DNA of 64,000 nucleotides from the NCBI RefSeq assembly GCF_008386235.1, contig NZ_CP040671.1:434001-498000 (forward strand). The letters run 5' to 3'. Below, piece by piece: positions 47,669-57,402 of this stretch (its first letter is position 1; each line of letters starts with the position of its first letter). Position numbers and translations under genes: made by a program. A model generated the notes under the pieces. It saw only the letters and a list, made by a program, of their open reading frames with translations, searched no databases and was not told the DNA's origin. The DNA is from Thermosynechococcus sp. CL-1. GTDB lineage: Bacteria > Cyanobacteriota > Cyanobacteriia > Thermosynechococcales > Thermosynechococcaceae.

Positions 47669-48617
47669 CCCGTCGCAGTAGCCAAAGCCAAGCCCCAAAG
47701 AGCCAACGCCAGCCTTGCCAGCGGCGCGATCGCCCCAATGCAATCACCTCTGGTAGATCAAACAGCTGGTACACTGCCTGTGCCCGTTGCCATTGCCGTC
47801 GCCGCAAAAATCGCCATGTTCCCGCCAAGATAAACTGGTGAAAAAAGTCACACTGGCACTGCCGTAGTTCCGCTGGTGAGAGAATCGATAAATTCGCAGC
47901 GGCGGCAAAAATATTCCCTAGGGTAGCCAAGGTCTGGGCTTGAAACATCCCCATCGTCAGAGCTTGATCGTGGATCATGTAGGCAGCAGTGGCATGGGGA
48001 ACCGTGTAAACCCCCTTCTGGGCAAAGAAGCGTAGCCATTGGTAGAGGTCTGTGGCTTCGCCGTAGGCGGGATCAAAATAGCCGACCTCCTCGAGGAGCG
48101 ATCGCCGCCAGATCAAGGCGGGAAACCGTACAAACGAGGAATGACGTAGCAATTGCCTAAGGGCTTGAGCTGGGGAGAGCCATGTTTGCTGCCGGGGTAT
48201 CTGCCGTCGCAAACAGCGTTGATGCGAATCCACCAAATGCACGCCAAAGAGAAAGACATCAAAGGCAGTGCCCTCCTTGGTGAGGATGTCGAGAATTGTT
48301 GGTATTCCTTGGGGCAGGAGGTAATCATCGTCGTGCAACAGCAGGATAAAGTCCCCTGAAGCCTTCGCCAAGCTGGCGTTCCAATTGGCCACCATCCCTA
48401 AGCGCTGGGCATTGTGTTGGTAGTGCCAGCGGCCTGACCATCCAGCCAGTAAATCCTCTACTGCTGTGGGGGTGGCAGAATCATCGGTAATAATGACTTC
48501 CACCGGATCGTGGCTCTCAGGGGGCAAGGCTGCGACAACTGAGCGAACCGCTTGTGCCAATCCTTGGGGACGGTTATAGGCCGGAATGCAAATGCTCAAT
48601 AGGGGTGCTTGTGCCAT
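47661..48617 (-). CDS. Family 2 glycosyltransferase
   Basis: 318 residues. GT-A fold: LSICIPAYNRPQGL, the first acidic site VIITDDSATPTAV, the metal site LLLHDDDYLLP and PALIWRRSLLEEVGYFDPAYGEATDLYQWL. It probably adds a sugar to an envelope polysaccharide; donor and acceptor are not known. Reads divergently from the SPOR-like gene. Confidence 0.88.
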   Translation of the reverse strand: MAQAPLLSICIPAYNRPQGLAQAVRSVVAALPPESHDPVEVIITDDSATPTAVEDLLAGWSGRWHYQHNAQRLGMVANWNASLAKASGDFILLLHDDDYLLPQGIPTILDILTKEGTAFDVFLFGVHLVDSHQRCLRRQIPRQQTWLSPAQALRQLLRHSSFVRFPALIWRRSLLEEVGYFDPAYGEATDLYQWLRFFAQKGVYTVPHATAAYMIHDQALTMGMFQAQTLATLGNIFAAAANLSILSPAELRQCQCDFFHQFILAGTWRFLRRRQWQRAQAVYQLFDLPEVIALGRSRRWQGWRWLFGAWLWLLRRVN

Positions 48618-48707
48618 TGTTGGGAACCTGCACAGTTTGCTGCATAATCCATTGGGGTGGTGCGTTCATCCAAGAGACTTTAGGGCACTGTTTTCGGAGC
48701 GATTGCT

Positions 48708-49670
48708 ATGACCTCTGCCACCGTCGATCGCCAACGTTTGCAAACGGCTTTGGCTTCCCTCAACCTTAGTTTAGAGGCAGAACTCACTCAATATCGCTGC
48801 CATCGCATGGTACAAGCCCATTCCCCCTTTGAAGCGCCGCCGGTTCCCGAGTCTGCAACTTCCCCAGAACCGAGTGTCACCCCTGCTGCCGCAGAGCCGA
48901 TTTCACAAACTGTTCCTCCCGTTGCCAGTTCTTTAGCCCTCACCCCTGAGACAGCACCAGCCACCGATGAACGCGCCAACGGGGGACTCGCCGATCCATT
49001 TTTCGAGTTTGATCCCACAGATTTAGCAGAACTCTTGCCCCCCTCCTATCCCAGTGATCCCCCTGCTCCCCAAACACCAAACCCAACAAAGCGTCCCTTT
49101 GCCTCTACCCGTGAACTACTCAAGCAGGCCCGAAAAAACCAACAGCGGCCTTGGTTCCAACGGCGGGAGAGCAATAGTCACCACCTAGTGCAACGCTGGT
49201 TAATTGTGGTTGGCATTCTGGCCGGCTTTAGTGGTGCAGCCCTGTGGTGGTTCAACCGCCGACCTGCCCCCGTTGCCACTGAATCACCTGCAACGCCAAC
49301 AGCAGCATCACCCACGCCCCCCGTCGGCCCTGATATGACTGCGCGGGAATTTCCCGATGTCAATCGCAGCACCCTTGCCCAATTAGAACCTGCGGCGAGT
49401 CCATCAACCAGTGCATCACCCACCCCTACGGCCAGCCCAACCCCGGCTGAACCTGAACATACGACGCAGCTTTTTGTGGAAAAAATGCCCAATGGTCGCT
49501 ACTATGTGCTGGCTCCCTACAAGGAACCTGCGGACTTAGAAAAAGTCCAAGCTGTGGTGCCGGATGCCTTTTTGGTGGGCAATGGCGACCAAACCAAGAT
49601 TCAACTGGGGATGTTTGTCGATGAGGCCTCGGCTCAAGCGATGGTCAATCAGTTACGCGATCGCCTCTAG
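48708..49670 (+). CDS. Single-pass membrane protein with SPOR-like C-terminus
   Basis: 320 residues. A long Pro/Ala/Ser-rich N-terminal part, one transmembrane helix near 165-185 (WLIVVGILAGFSGAALWWF), a second Pro/Thr/Ala-rich linker, and a C-terminal fold (GRYYVLAPYKEPADLEKVQAVVPDAFLVGNGDQ...QLGMFVDEASAQAMVNQL) that resembles SPOR domains, which bind stripped peptidoglycan. It may act at the septum or envelope. SPOR is suggested, not proven. Confidence 0.65.
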   Translation: MTSATVDRQRLQTALASLNLSLEAELTQYRCHRMVQAHSPFEAPPVPESATSPEPSVTPAAAEPISQTVPPVASSLALTPETAPATDERANGGLADPFFEFDPTDLAELLPPSYPSDPPAPQTPNPTKRPFASTRELLKQARKNQQRPWFQRRESNSHHLVQRWLIVVGILAGFSGAALWWFNRRPAPVATESPATPTAASPTPPVGPDMTAREFPDVNRSTLAQLEPAASPSTSASPTPTASPTPAEPEHTTQLFVEKMPNGRYYVLAPYKEPADLEKVQAVVPDAFLVGNGDQTKIQLGMFVDEASAQAMVNQLRDRL

Positions 49671-51193
49671 GGGATGAGCCAGCGATCGCTGGCATTGCCG
49701 TATTGCTCCTGCCACTGCGACCAAGTGAGATTTTCCCCCTCTAGGCGAAAGGGATAGGCCGCTTCACTCCACCAGTGGTTATCCTGCAATTTCAGCGTTT
49801 GCAAGAAGGGTTCCCCCTTGAGGGTGGTCAGGAGTTGCTCTTGGCGGCTACCAATCCAATTCCCCTCTAGGTACCAATCTTGAGAGGTCATCGTGACTTC
49901 CTCACCCGTTTCGGGTAGGGTGACGGTTCGAGGCGAAGGATCGCGGACGCCAATTTGTGCCCCTTGGTTTTCCCAAATCCAGTTGTGGCGCAGGGTAACA
50001 TGGGCAGCCGCCCAGCCAAAAATGCCGGGGGTTTGTAGATAGTTCGGGGCAATGCTGTAGTTATAGGCAATTAAGGAATCTTCAATGGTCACTGGACCTG
50101 TGCTCGCCTCGAGGAAAAGACCGACAACGGCATTGCCGAGAAATTGCGATCGCCGAATCTCAACGTTTTGATTATCAGTATCAAGCCACAGACCGGCCGC
50201 TTGATTCTCAATCGCGCGGTGGCGATCGAAGACAGCACGGCGCAGATGAAAGTACTTATCCCCCGCATCCCAATCGTAAAAGCCTGCCCAAGCTCCCCGC
50301 CAATTATTCCCTTGAACCAGCACCTGCTGCACTGTGAAGTCCCGCAAATGAACCCCCGCCATGCCCCGCCAGCCATTTTGCAGAAACTGTGTTCGTTCCA
50401 CCCGCAGGCGATCGCTCTGGTGACTTTCGAGGCCGCCCCAATTATTGCCCCAAAAAGTACAGTCTTTAACCTCAATGTCATGGCTGCGTTCAATGCGCAC
50501 TGCTTGGGTAAATGTGCCACCATAGTGCTCAAAGCGTAGCCCCACCAAACTGATAAAACCACTGTCTAAGATGCGTAAGGCCTCACGGTGAACAGCTACT
50601 TCCAATTCACTGGGTGAGATGCCCACAGACAGAGCCACATACAGTTGTTGCTCCGTATCATCCACGTAGAAATCATTCCCCTGCAATTCCCTAAATGAGA
50701 GTCGCTGCCGCAGGGGAGTATCTCGCCACCACACCAGTTCGCCCCGCTGTGCCACGAGGGGTAACTCAATGCCATAGTTTGTCCACGGGTTACCCGAAAA
50801 GCCCCAAGACAATGTCCAAGGGTGACGGTAAATGGTGAACCTAGGCGTGCTGGAGACTTCTTGCCAATCTGACCATCGTTGGCTCCCTCGCAAAATCACG
50901 CGTTCGCCTGCCTGAGCCACCAGTCGCAGGGGCGTCTGCCGCTGATGAATCGTTCCCAATGCCTCCCGATAAATGCCGCCATGAATGTAAATGTCGGTGG
51001 GGCGATCGTGCGCCTGTGCCCAAGCCAAAGCAGCAGCAATCGTACGGAAAGGGGTTACGGCATCGCTGGCTTGTGGATTGGCTGGATTGACTTCTAGGGT
51101 GAGGGGTGAGGCTGGAATGGCCGCAATTCTTGGTTGCCTCATCAAGCACAAAACAATCACAAGTACAATGAGCAGCGCGTGTGGCCCCTTCAT
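49667..51193 (-). CDS. Secreted right-handed beta-helix protein
   Basis: 508 residues from the ATG at 51193, which overlaps the upstream LapA-like stop as ATGA; an earlier GTG-like extension is not favoured. N-terminal hydrophobic signal (LLIVLVIVLCLM), then a DUF1565-like start (NPQASDAVTPFRTIAAALAWA) and parallel beta-helix turns (SHDIEVKDCTFWGN, SDRLRVERTQFLQN, NVEIRRSQFLGN, GPVTIEDSLIAYN). Such proteins often bind or cleave polysaccharide. No clear catalytic motif could be picked out. Confidence 0.78.
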   Translation of the reverse strand: MKGPHALLIVLVIVLCLMRQPRIAAIPASPLTLEVNPANPQASDAVTPFRTIAAALAWAQAHDRPTDIYIHGGIYREALGTIHQRQTPLRLVAQAGERVILRGSQRWSDWQEVSSTPRFTIYRHPWTLSWGFSGNPWTNYGIELPLVAQRGELVWWRDTPLRQRLSFRELQGNDFYVDDTEQQLYVALSVGISPSELEVAVHREALRILDSGFISLVGLRFEHYGGTFTQAVRIERSHDIEVKDCTFWGNNWGGLESHQSDRLRVERTQFLQNGWRGMAGVHLRDFTVQQVLVQGNNWRGAWAGFYDWDAGDKYFHLRRAVFDRHRAIENQAAGLWLDTDNQNVEIRRSQFLGNAVVGLFLEASTGPVTIEDSLIAYNYSIAPNYLQTPGIFGWAAAHVTLRHNWIWENQGAQIGVRDPSPRTVTLPETGEEVTMTSQDWYLEGNWIGSRQEQLLTTLKGEPFLQTLKLQDNHWWSEAAYPFRLEGENLTWSQWQEQYGNASDRWLIP

Positions 51194-51387
51194 CGCCGCA
51201 GTGGACGAGCTAAATAGGGCACCCACAGAGCGATCGCAGCCACAAAGATCAAGAGCAAGCCAAGGGGCATCTCAATGGATTGCCAAAATAAAAATTTTAG
51301 GGACACCGCTTTCGCATTCTGTACCGAAAAGAGGGCGATCGCCCCGCTGCTGATCATCCAGAGTAAAAAGAGCAAAAAGCGGCGCAT
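51190..51387 (-). CDS. LapA-domain (DUF1049) small membrane protein
   Basis: 65 residues. Two transmembrane helices with the family pattern (MISSGAIALFSVQNAKAVSLKFLFW, then PLGLLLIFVAAIALWVPYL) and a basic end. LapA in other bacteria takes part in lipopolysaccharide assembly control; whether it does so here is unknown. Abuts the 70-residue gene upstream and overlaps the beta-helix gene by 4 bp: a three-gene operon. Confidence 0.78.
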   Translation of the reverse strand: MRRFLLFLLWMISSGAIALFSVQNAKAVSLKFLFWQSIEMPLGLLLIFVAAIALWVPYLARPLRR

Positions 51388-51600
51388 TTACTTCCCTTCC
51401 GCTTGGCGAATCATCTCCTCCGTCTTATGGTAGCGGTTATAGGTGGAAAACCCCGTAAACATGCCCTTAAGAAAGCCATTCAGTTGCTCGCGGGTACTGG
51501 CACTGGCCGTACTCAAAGGTGCCGGCAAAAAGCGATCGCCAAAACCAACAAAGACCAAACCAACCACCAGCACAGGCAAAATCAAGTCCTTGACACGCAT
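51388..51600 (-). CDS. Small membrane protein, unknown
   Basis: 70 residues from the ATG at 51600, with GGAGG 7 bases before it. One N-terminal transmembrane helix (LILPVLVVGLVFVGFGD) and a polar helical tail (STREQLNGFLKGMFTGFSTYNRYHKTEEMIRQ). The strong ribosome site and tight linkage to the LapA-like gene support a real gene. Family not recognised. Confidence 0.65.
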   Translation of the reverse strand: MRVKDLILPVLVVGLVFVGFGDRFLPAPLSTASASTREQLNGFLKGMFTGFSTYNRYHKTEEMIRQAEGK

Positions 51601-51861
51601 AGAGCAAACCTCCACAGGATGATGGCGGAATCGAGAGGACGCGCTAACAGGGAGAACAGATAACTAATAGTTTCTAATGTGCCGCAGGATTGTAAATAAT
51701 TTTCAGCCTATGCAAAAGAGGGCGATCGCGGTTACAAAGCGTCTATAACAAGAATTGTCAACAAAAATGTCAATAAACATAAACCGTGAAAATACCCATG
51801 AAATCTCTGGGAAGGTTGTTGCTACTATAGTAGGCAAGCCATCCAGACCCGAACGCGCCCT

Positions 51862-53886
51862 ATGGTCAACACATCGTCATCTTCTTCTCGGAAAGCACTT
51901 ACCGTGCGCGGCAGAGCCGCTAGCCCCACAGAACGAGCCATTGTTGCCTCCGGTTACGCCAGTATCGATCAGGTGCGAGAAGCCATGAACACCGCCCGCA
52001 AAACGGGCAAGTCCCTCGTAACCGTGTTACAGGAGATTACCGGCAGCACCATGCCCCCCGATGTGTTGCGCCAGTACCACAAGCAACAGCTTTTTGAACT
52101 CAAAGTGATCTACGGCGTTGATTGCCTCGATCCCGAACTCAATCGTTTCCCCACCGAGCAAATCGAGGAACTAATCAACACGATTGTACCGATTGACACC
52201 TGCCGCACCTACCAAGTCATCCCCATTGCCAAGCACCTCGACGCTGATCCCCCCTATCTGCTCGTGGCGATGGTGGATCCAGATAACCTCCAAGCCATTG
52301 ACAACCTCACCCGCTTACTCCGCGCCCACAACCTCACCCTCAAGCGAATGGTGATCACCCTAGAGGATTACCAACGCCTCATTGACCCGATTCTCAATAA
52401 ACAGGTAGCTGAAACCACTGCTGGCAAAAACGCCCCGGCCGCGATCGGTGACATCAACATCGAAGAAGACATCGAAGCCATGGGCGGCCTCGAAGAGCTG
52501 GAAGGGGAGCAGGAGGTTGACCTTGCCGAGGCGCTGAAAGGCGCAGAAGATGCTCCGATTATTGCCCTTGTCAACAAAATTTTGGCCAAAGCCCTCACCG
52601 AAGGCGTTTCCGACATTCACATCGAACCTCAAGAGGAATACCTGCGGATTCGTTTCCGCAAAGATGGGGTGCTCCACCAAGCCTTTGATCCACTGCCGAA
52701 GAAAATCGTGCCAGCCGTCGTTTCCCGCTTCAAAATCTTGGCTGACCTTGATATTGCCGAGCGGCGTGCCCCCCAAGATGGTCGTATCCGCAAAATGTTC
52801 CAAGGGCGACGGGTGGACTTCCGAGTGAATACCCTCCCCAGCCGCTGGGGCGAAAAAGTCGTACTGCGAATTCTCGATAACTCCGCCACCCAACTCGGTC
52901 TCGACAAGCTGATTACTGACCCTGAGAGCCTTGCTATTGTGCGGGAGATGACCAAGCGCCCCTTTGGCCTCATCCTCGTTACAGGTCCCACTGGTTCAGG
53001 GAAAACCACCACGCTTTACTCAGCGCTGGCTGAATGTAATAGTCCCGGTGTCAACATCAGTACAGCGGAAGACCCGATTGAATACACGCTCCCCGGCCTA
53101 ACGCAGGTACAGGTTATTCGCGAAAAAGGCATGGACTTTGCCTCCATTCTGCGTGCCTTTCTCCGCCAAGACCCCGATGTGATTCTGGTGGGGGAAACCC
53201 GCGACAAGGAAACAGCAAAAACCGCTATTGAAGCTGCCTTGACAGGTCACTTGGTGTTAACCACCCTGCACACCAACGATGCCGCCAGTGCCGTTGCCCG
53301 TCTCTCGGAAATGGGGGTGGAACCCTTCATGGTCTCCGCTTCCTTAATTGGGGTCGTTGCCCAGCGACTTATGCGGCGGGTATGCAGTGAGTGTCGCATT
53401 CCCTATACGCCCACCCGTGAGGAACTGGCACGCTTTGGCTTGTCTGCCTCCAAGGATGTCAACCTCACCCTCTACAAAGCCAATAAACTCACACCCGAGC
53501 AGATTCAAGCAGCCAAAGCCAGTGGCCAGCCGATTTGTAGCAAGTGTGGCGGTGTTGGCTACAAAGGACGGGTCGGGGTCTACGAAATTATGCGGGTGAC
53601 GGAGCGCCTGCAAAGCCTGATTACTGAGGGTGCCCCCACGGAGCGGATCAAGGAAGCGGCGGTTGAAGAGGGCATGAAAACCCTGTTGGCCTATAGCCTG
53701 AACCTTGTCAAAGAAGGGGTCACCACCCTCGAGGAAGTCGAGCGCGTCACCTTTACGGACACGGGTCTCGAATCAGAACTCAAGGCCAAACGTAAGAGTT
53801 CTTTAACCTGCCGTACCTGCGGTGCCGAGGCGCAGCCCGAATGGTTAGAATGCCCCTATTGCATGACACCCCGCTTTGTGGATTAA
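51862..53886 (+). CDS. pilB: Type IV pilus extension ATPase PilB
   Basis: 674 residues. N-terminal MshEN-type domain (about 30-180), then the secretion ATPase: Walker A GPTGSGKTTTL (about 375-385), Asp box, Walker B DVILVGETRDKETA, His box TLHTNDAASAVARL, and the zinc-binding CSECR...CSKCGG. An extra C-terminal zinc-ribbon-like tail (CRTCGAE...CPYC) follows. It drives pilus assembly at the cytoplasmic membrane. A TATAGT promoter element lies near 51825. First gene of a pilB-pilT-pilC operon. Confidence 0.95.
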   Translation: MVNTSSSSSRKALTVRGRAASPTERAIVASGYASIDQVREAMNTARKTGKSLVTVLQEITGSTMPPDVLRQYHKQQLFELKVIYGVDCLDPELNRFPTEQIEELINTIVPIDTCRTYQVIPIAKHLDADPPYLLVAMVDPDNLQAIDNLTRLLRAHNLTLKRMVITLEDYQRLIDPILNKQVAETTAGKNAPAAIGDINIEEDIEAMGGLEELEGEQEVDLAEALKGAEDAPIIALVNKILAKALTEGVSDIHIEPQEEYLRIRFRKDGVLHQAFDPLPKKIVPAVVSRFKILADLDIAERRAPQDGRIRKMFQGRRVDFRVNTLPSRWGEKVVLRILDNSATQLGLDKLITDPESLAIVREMTKRPFGLILVTGPTGSGKTTTLYSALAECNSPGVNISTAEDPIEYTLPGLTQVQVIREKGMDFASILRAFLRQDPDVILVGETRDKETAKTAIEAALTGHLVLTTLHTNDAASAVARLSEMGVEPFMVSASLIGVVAQRLMRRVCSECRIPYTPTREELARFGLSASKDVNLTLYKANKLTPEQIQAAKASGQPICSKCGGVGYKGRVGVYEIMRVTERLQSLITEGAPTERIKEAAVEEGMKTLLAYSLNLVKEGVTTLEEVERVTFTDTGLESELKAKRKSSLTCRTCGAEAQPEWLECPYCMTPRFVD

Positions 53887-53953
53887 CAAGATTATTAATG
53901 TCAGTGATGAACTTTCGTGTTGTTGACCAAACTGCTTAGACGAGGAACACCCT

Positions 53954-55051
53954 ATGGAGCTAATGATTGAAGACCTAATGGAGCAAGTGGTGGCCAATGG
54001 TGGCTCCGATTTGCATATCTCCGCTGGCTTACCCCCCTACATTCGCATTAGCGGCAAATTAACCCCGACAGACTACGAACCCCTCACCCCAGAGCAATGC
54101 CAGCGCCTGATCTTCAGCATGCTCAACAATACCCAACGCAAGCACCTAGAGCAAAACTGGGAGTTGGACTGCTCCTATGGTGTACGTGGCCTAGCCCGGT
54201 TCCGCGTCAATGTGTATAAAGACCGGGGAACCTATGCTGCTTGCTTGCGAGCACTCAGTTCCAAAATTCCCACGTTTGAGCAGTTGGGATTGCCCAACAT
54301 TGTCCGCGAAATGAGTGAGCGGCCACGGGGCTTGATTCTGGTGACTGGGCCGACAGGATCAGGGAAAACCACAACCTTGGCGGCAATGATTGACTTGATC
54401 AACAAAACCCGCGCTGAACATATCCTGACGATTGAAGACCCCATTGAGTTTGTCTATGAACCCATCAAGAGCCTGATCCACCAACGGCAGGTGGGGGAAG
54501 ATACCAAGAGCTTTGCCAATGCTCTGCGGGCAGCGCTGCGGGAAGACCCCGATATTATCCTTGTGGGTGAGATGCGTGACTTGGAAACAATTCAGCTTGC
54601 CATCTCAGCAGCGGAAACAGGGCACTTGGTCTTTGGTACCTTGCACACCAGTTCAGCTGCCCAAACCGTTGACCGTATGGTGGATGTGTTCCCCCCAGAG
54701 CAGCAGCAGCAAATTCGCGTCCAGTTGTCCAACTCGTTAGTGGCGGTCTTTAGCCAAACGCTGGTTCCTAAGAAAAATCCCAAGCCCGGTGAATTTGGGC
54801 GGATTATGGCGCAAGAGATTATGGTAGTGACCCCTGCTATCTCCAACCTGATTCGCGAAGGCAAGACCTCGCAGATTTATTCGGCAATTCAAACGGGCGG
54901 CAAGCTGGGGATGCAGACCCTCGAAAAAGTCTTGGCCGATTATTATCGTGCGGGCATCATCACCTATGAAGCAGCAATGGCCAAGTCCTCGCGTCAGGAC
55001 GAGCTGCAACGTCTGATTGGTACGGGTACACCTGCGGCAGCAGCACGCTAG
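53954..55051 (+). CDS. pilT: Type IV pilus retraction ATPase PilT
   Basis: 365 residues. N-terminal PAS-like domain with GGSDLHISAGLPPYIRISG, Walker A GPTGSGKTTTL (about 131-141), VGEMRDLETIQLAISAAETGHLVFGTLHT, and the AIRAG-like end EIMVVTPAISNLIREGKTSQI. It powers pilus retraction for twitching, phototaxis and DNA uptake. GGAACACC precedes the ATG. It is 36 bp upstream of pilC. Confidence 0.95.
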   Translation: MELMIEDLMEQVVANGGSDLHISAGLPPYIRISGKLTPTDYEPLTPEQCQRLIFSMLNNTQRKHLEQNWELDCSYGVRGLARFRVNVYKDRGTYAACLRALSSKIPTFEQLGLPNIVREMSERPRGLILVTGPTGSGKTTTLAAMIDLINKTRAEHILTIEDPIEFVYEPIKSLIHQRQVGEDTKSFANALRAALREDPDIILVGEMRDLETIQLAISAAETGHLVFGTLHTSSAAQTVDRMVDVFPPEQQQQIRVQLSNSLVAVFSQTLVPKKNPKPGEFGRIMAQEIMVVTPAISNLIREGKTSQIYSAIQTGGKLGMQTLEKVLADYYRAGIITYEAAMAKSSRQDELQRLIGTGTPAAAAR

Positions 55052-55087
55052 TTAGCAATTATTGATCAAGAGAAGGGGTATTGAGTC

Positions 55088-56301
55088 ATGGCAACCTATG
55101 AAGTGCGGATCCGGGATGCCCAAGGCAAATACAGGACCGTTCGCGAGGAAGCTTCGACACCACGGGAAGCACGCATGGCCTTGCAATTGGAAGGGGTACA
55201 GGTTCTAGAGGTCAAGGAGGCCAAAAAACTCACCCTCAAGTCCGACCTCGACCTCAGCTTCCTCTCCAAAATTACGGTGAAGGATCGGGCGATCTTTGCG
55301 CGGCAGTTTGCGGCACTGGTGAATGCCGGTGTGGCCTTGGTGCGCGGAATCGGTGTATTGGCGGATCAATGTACCAACCCGAAACTGAAAAAAATCCTCA
55401 TGGCGGTCAACAATGATATTCAGCAGGGAAGTACCCTAGCTGATGCCATGCGCCCCCATCCAGAGGCCTTTGATAATCTGTTTGTGGCCATGATCCAAGC
55501 GGGGGAAACGGGGGGGGTGCTCGATGAGGTGCTCAACCGTCTCTCGAAGTTGCTGGAGGATCAAGCCCGCCTCAATAACCAAATCAAGTCCGCTCTGACC
55601 TATCCCGTGGTGGTGGGTCTGTTGGCGGTGGGGATTTTCTTGGGGATGGTGATTTTCCTGATCCCTGTGTTTGAGGGTATTTTCAAACAGTTGGGGGGGG
55701 AATTGCCGCCCTTTACCGCCATGATGGTGGCGCTTAGTGAATTCCTGCGCACGCCGCAGTATATGGCATTGTTGATTATCTGTGTGGTGGGCTTGGTATT
55801 GGGGATTCGCTTTTATTACAAGACCCCGGCTGGCCGGCTGATGATTGATGGCTTGCTGTTGAAGCTACCCCTCTTTGGTGATTTGGTGGAAAAAACAGCG
55901 GTGGCACGGTTCTGCCGCACGTTTGGTTCGCTGTCCCGTTCAGGGGTACCGATTTTGCGCTCCCTTGAAATTGTCAGTGCCACAGCGAAGTGATTTCCAA
56001 TGCCATTGATCGTGCCGCGAAGGAAGTCCAGACAGGGGGGATGCTCAGTCTTGCCCTACAACAGGAACGGGTCTTTCCAGTGCTAGCGACCCAGATGATT
56101 AACGTGGGCGAAGAGACAGGGGAACTGGATAAGATGCTGATGAAGGTGGCCGACTTCTATGAAGATGAAGTGGAACAGGCGGTGAAGTCCCTGACCAGTG
56201 TGATGGAACCCTTGATGATTGCGGTGCTAGGGGGTATGGTAGGGTCAATTCTGGTGGCGATGTACCTGCCCATGTTCAAGATCTTCGATCTGGTCAAGTA
56301 A
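55088..56301 (+). pseudogene. pilC: Type IV pilus inner-membrane platform PilC, frameshifted
   Basis: The first frame (55088-55993, 301 residues) covers GspF domain 1 and most of domain 2 and stops at TGA 55991-55993 after SATAK. The rest continues in another frame (GTG 55990 onward, VISNAIDRAAKEVQTGGMLSLAL...) to 56301 with the last GspF part and membrane helix. Homologues carry about two more residues between TA and VIS, so a loss of 1, 4 or 7 bases near 55984-55990 is likely. As it stands no full PilC is made unless the ribosome shifts frame. The second segment has no ribosome site of its own. Confidence 0.85.
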
Positions 56302-56309
56302 GCCTTGCC

Positions 56310-56783
56310 ATGGCACATCTGTCCCCGTCGCGAACCCACTACGACATTCTCGAGGTGGCACCCACGGCCTCGTTGGCGGAGATTCGCCGTGCCTATCGAG
56401 AGAAGAGTAAGCTCTACCATCCGGATACGACGACGTTGCCGGTGGCGATCGCCCGCGAGGAGTTTCATCGCCTCAATGAGGCCTATGCAGTGCTGACCAA
56501 TCCAGAGCAGCGGCAGTGGTATGACTTGCAATTACGCCTGCGGGCACAGTCAAAACAGTCAAGCACGATGGGGATAGGTGCCTCTTGTCGCTCTCAGAGG
56601 TCTGTTCGCTCTACTGCTGTGCCACCCGACGATCGCCCCCTCTCGCCGGGGGAGCTATTTGCTCTGTTTATCTTGGGGGTCACCTTTGTCGGCTGTTTGG
56701 TTCTGGCGGTAATTGTCGGTTTGTCCCAACAGGGGCAAGAATGGATCTTGCAAATTGTCAGTCGCATCTCAGAACTTGGATGA
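56310..56783 (+). CDS. J-domain membrane protein (DnaJ-like)
   Basis: 157 residues. A J domain at about 8-75 with the HPD tripeptide (LYHPDT) that stimulates DnaK, NEAYAVLTNPEQRQWYDLQL end, a polar linker and one transmembrane helix near 125-148. It probably recruits DnaK to a membrane client. The stop overlaps the start of the next gene (ATGA). Close behind pilC, though a different functional class. Confidence 0.85.
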   Translation: MAHLSPSRTHYDILEVAPTASLAEIRRAYREKSKLYHPDTTTLPVAIAREEFHRLNEAYAVLTNPEQRQWYDLQLRLRAQSKQSSTMGIGASCRSQRSVRSTAVPPDDRPLSPGELFALFILGVTFVGCLVLAVIVGLSQQGQEWILQIVSRISELG

Positions 56784-57052
56784 ACACTCTGCCTAATCCC
56801 CAAACCCCCCTCTACAACCATGCCCTGCCGCAAATTGAAGCATGGCTACAGCAAAAGGGCTGTGTGCGGGATGAAACGGATATCCACTGTTGGGAGTTAG
56901 AGTATCCCCAGTGGTCAGCTCGGATTTGCTTGGATATTGAGGAGCTACAGGTGGTCTATCACGATCGCCTTGAGGGCAGTGTGATTCAGCGCTCTTTTAA
57001 GTACTCCTGTCCCCGTGCCGAGGTGGAGGAAGCCATTTTTGCGGGGCCTTAA
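56780..57052 (+). CDS. DUF3143-family protein
   Basis: 90 residues from the ATG at 56780, coupled to the J-domain gene by a 4-bp overlap. Sequence NPQTPLYNHALPQIEAWLQQKGC, CWELEYPQWSARICLDIEELQVVY and the RSFKYSCPRAEVEEAIFAGP end match the cyanobacterial DUF3143 pattern. Function unknown. The constant pairing with a J-domain gene hints that it may be a co-factor or client. Overlaps the convergent gene by 4 bp. Confidence 0.8.
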   Translation: MNTLPNPQTPLYNHALPQIEAWLQQKGCVRDETDIHCWELEYPQWSARICLDIEELQVVYHDRLEGSVIQRSFKYSCPRAEVEEAIFAGP

Positions 57053-57402
57053 ATGCCCACGGCCATCATAATCGGCATTGCAGGGGCTGCTTCTTGGGTG
57101 GCTTGATTCTTGATCCGCTTCAGGCCAAAAATCCAGAGGATTTGATCTTCGATGGCTGCTGCTTGCTCTTTTGCCCCTGCTTTCAACAGCAGTTGATGGG
57201 TCATCATCAGCTTCTCAATTTCAGCCACTTGGGTGCGGACTTCTTCCTCATCTAAATAAAGGCTCTCGAGCACCGCATTCAAGTCTGCTTCGGGATCAGC
57301 CACTAAGCAAGCCCCTTCCACCACGACGGATTTGAGCTGTCCTTGGTATTGCCGCAATAGACGGCGAATTGTGTAGGCAGTAACGGGCAATAATTTTGTC
57401 AT
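57049..57402 (-). CDS. Helical protein of unknown function
   Basis: 117 residues from the ATG at 57402; an earlier in-frame start adds five residues. Predominantly alpha-helical, with LLRQYQGQLKSVVVEGACLVADPEADLNAVLESLYLDEEEVRTQVAEIEKLMM. Acidic middle and hydrophobic C-terminal segment (PAMPIMMAVGI). Family not recognised. A CRP-type site lies about 200 bp upstream. Confidence 0.6.
   Translation of the reverse strand: MTKLLPVTAYTIRRLLRQYQGQLKSVVVEGACLVADPEADLNAVLESLYLDEEEVRTQVAEIEKLMMTHQLLLKAGAKEQAAAIEDQILWIFGLKRIKNQATQEAAPAMPIMMAVGI

Noticed and set aside
55990-56301. Separate gene starting with GTG for the C-terminal half of PilC
   Set aside because: The GTG falls inside the conserved VISNAI segment and has no ribosome site; it is the rest of a frameshifted pilC.
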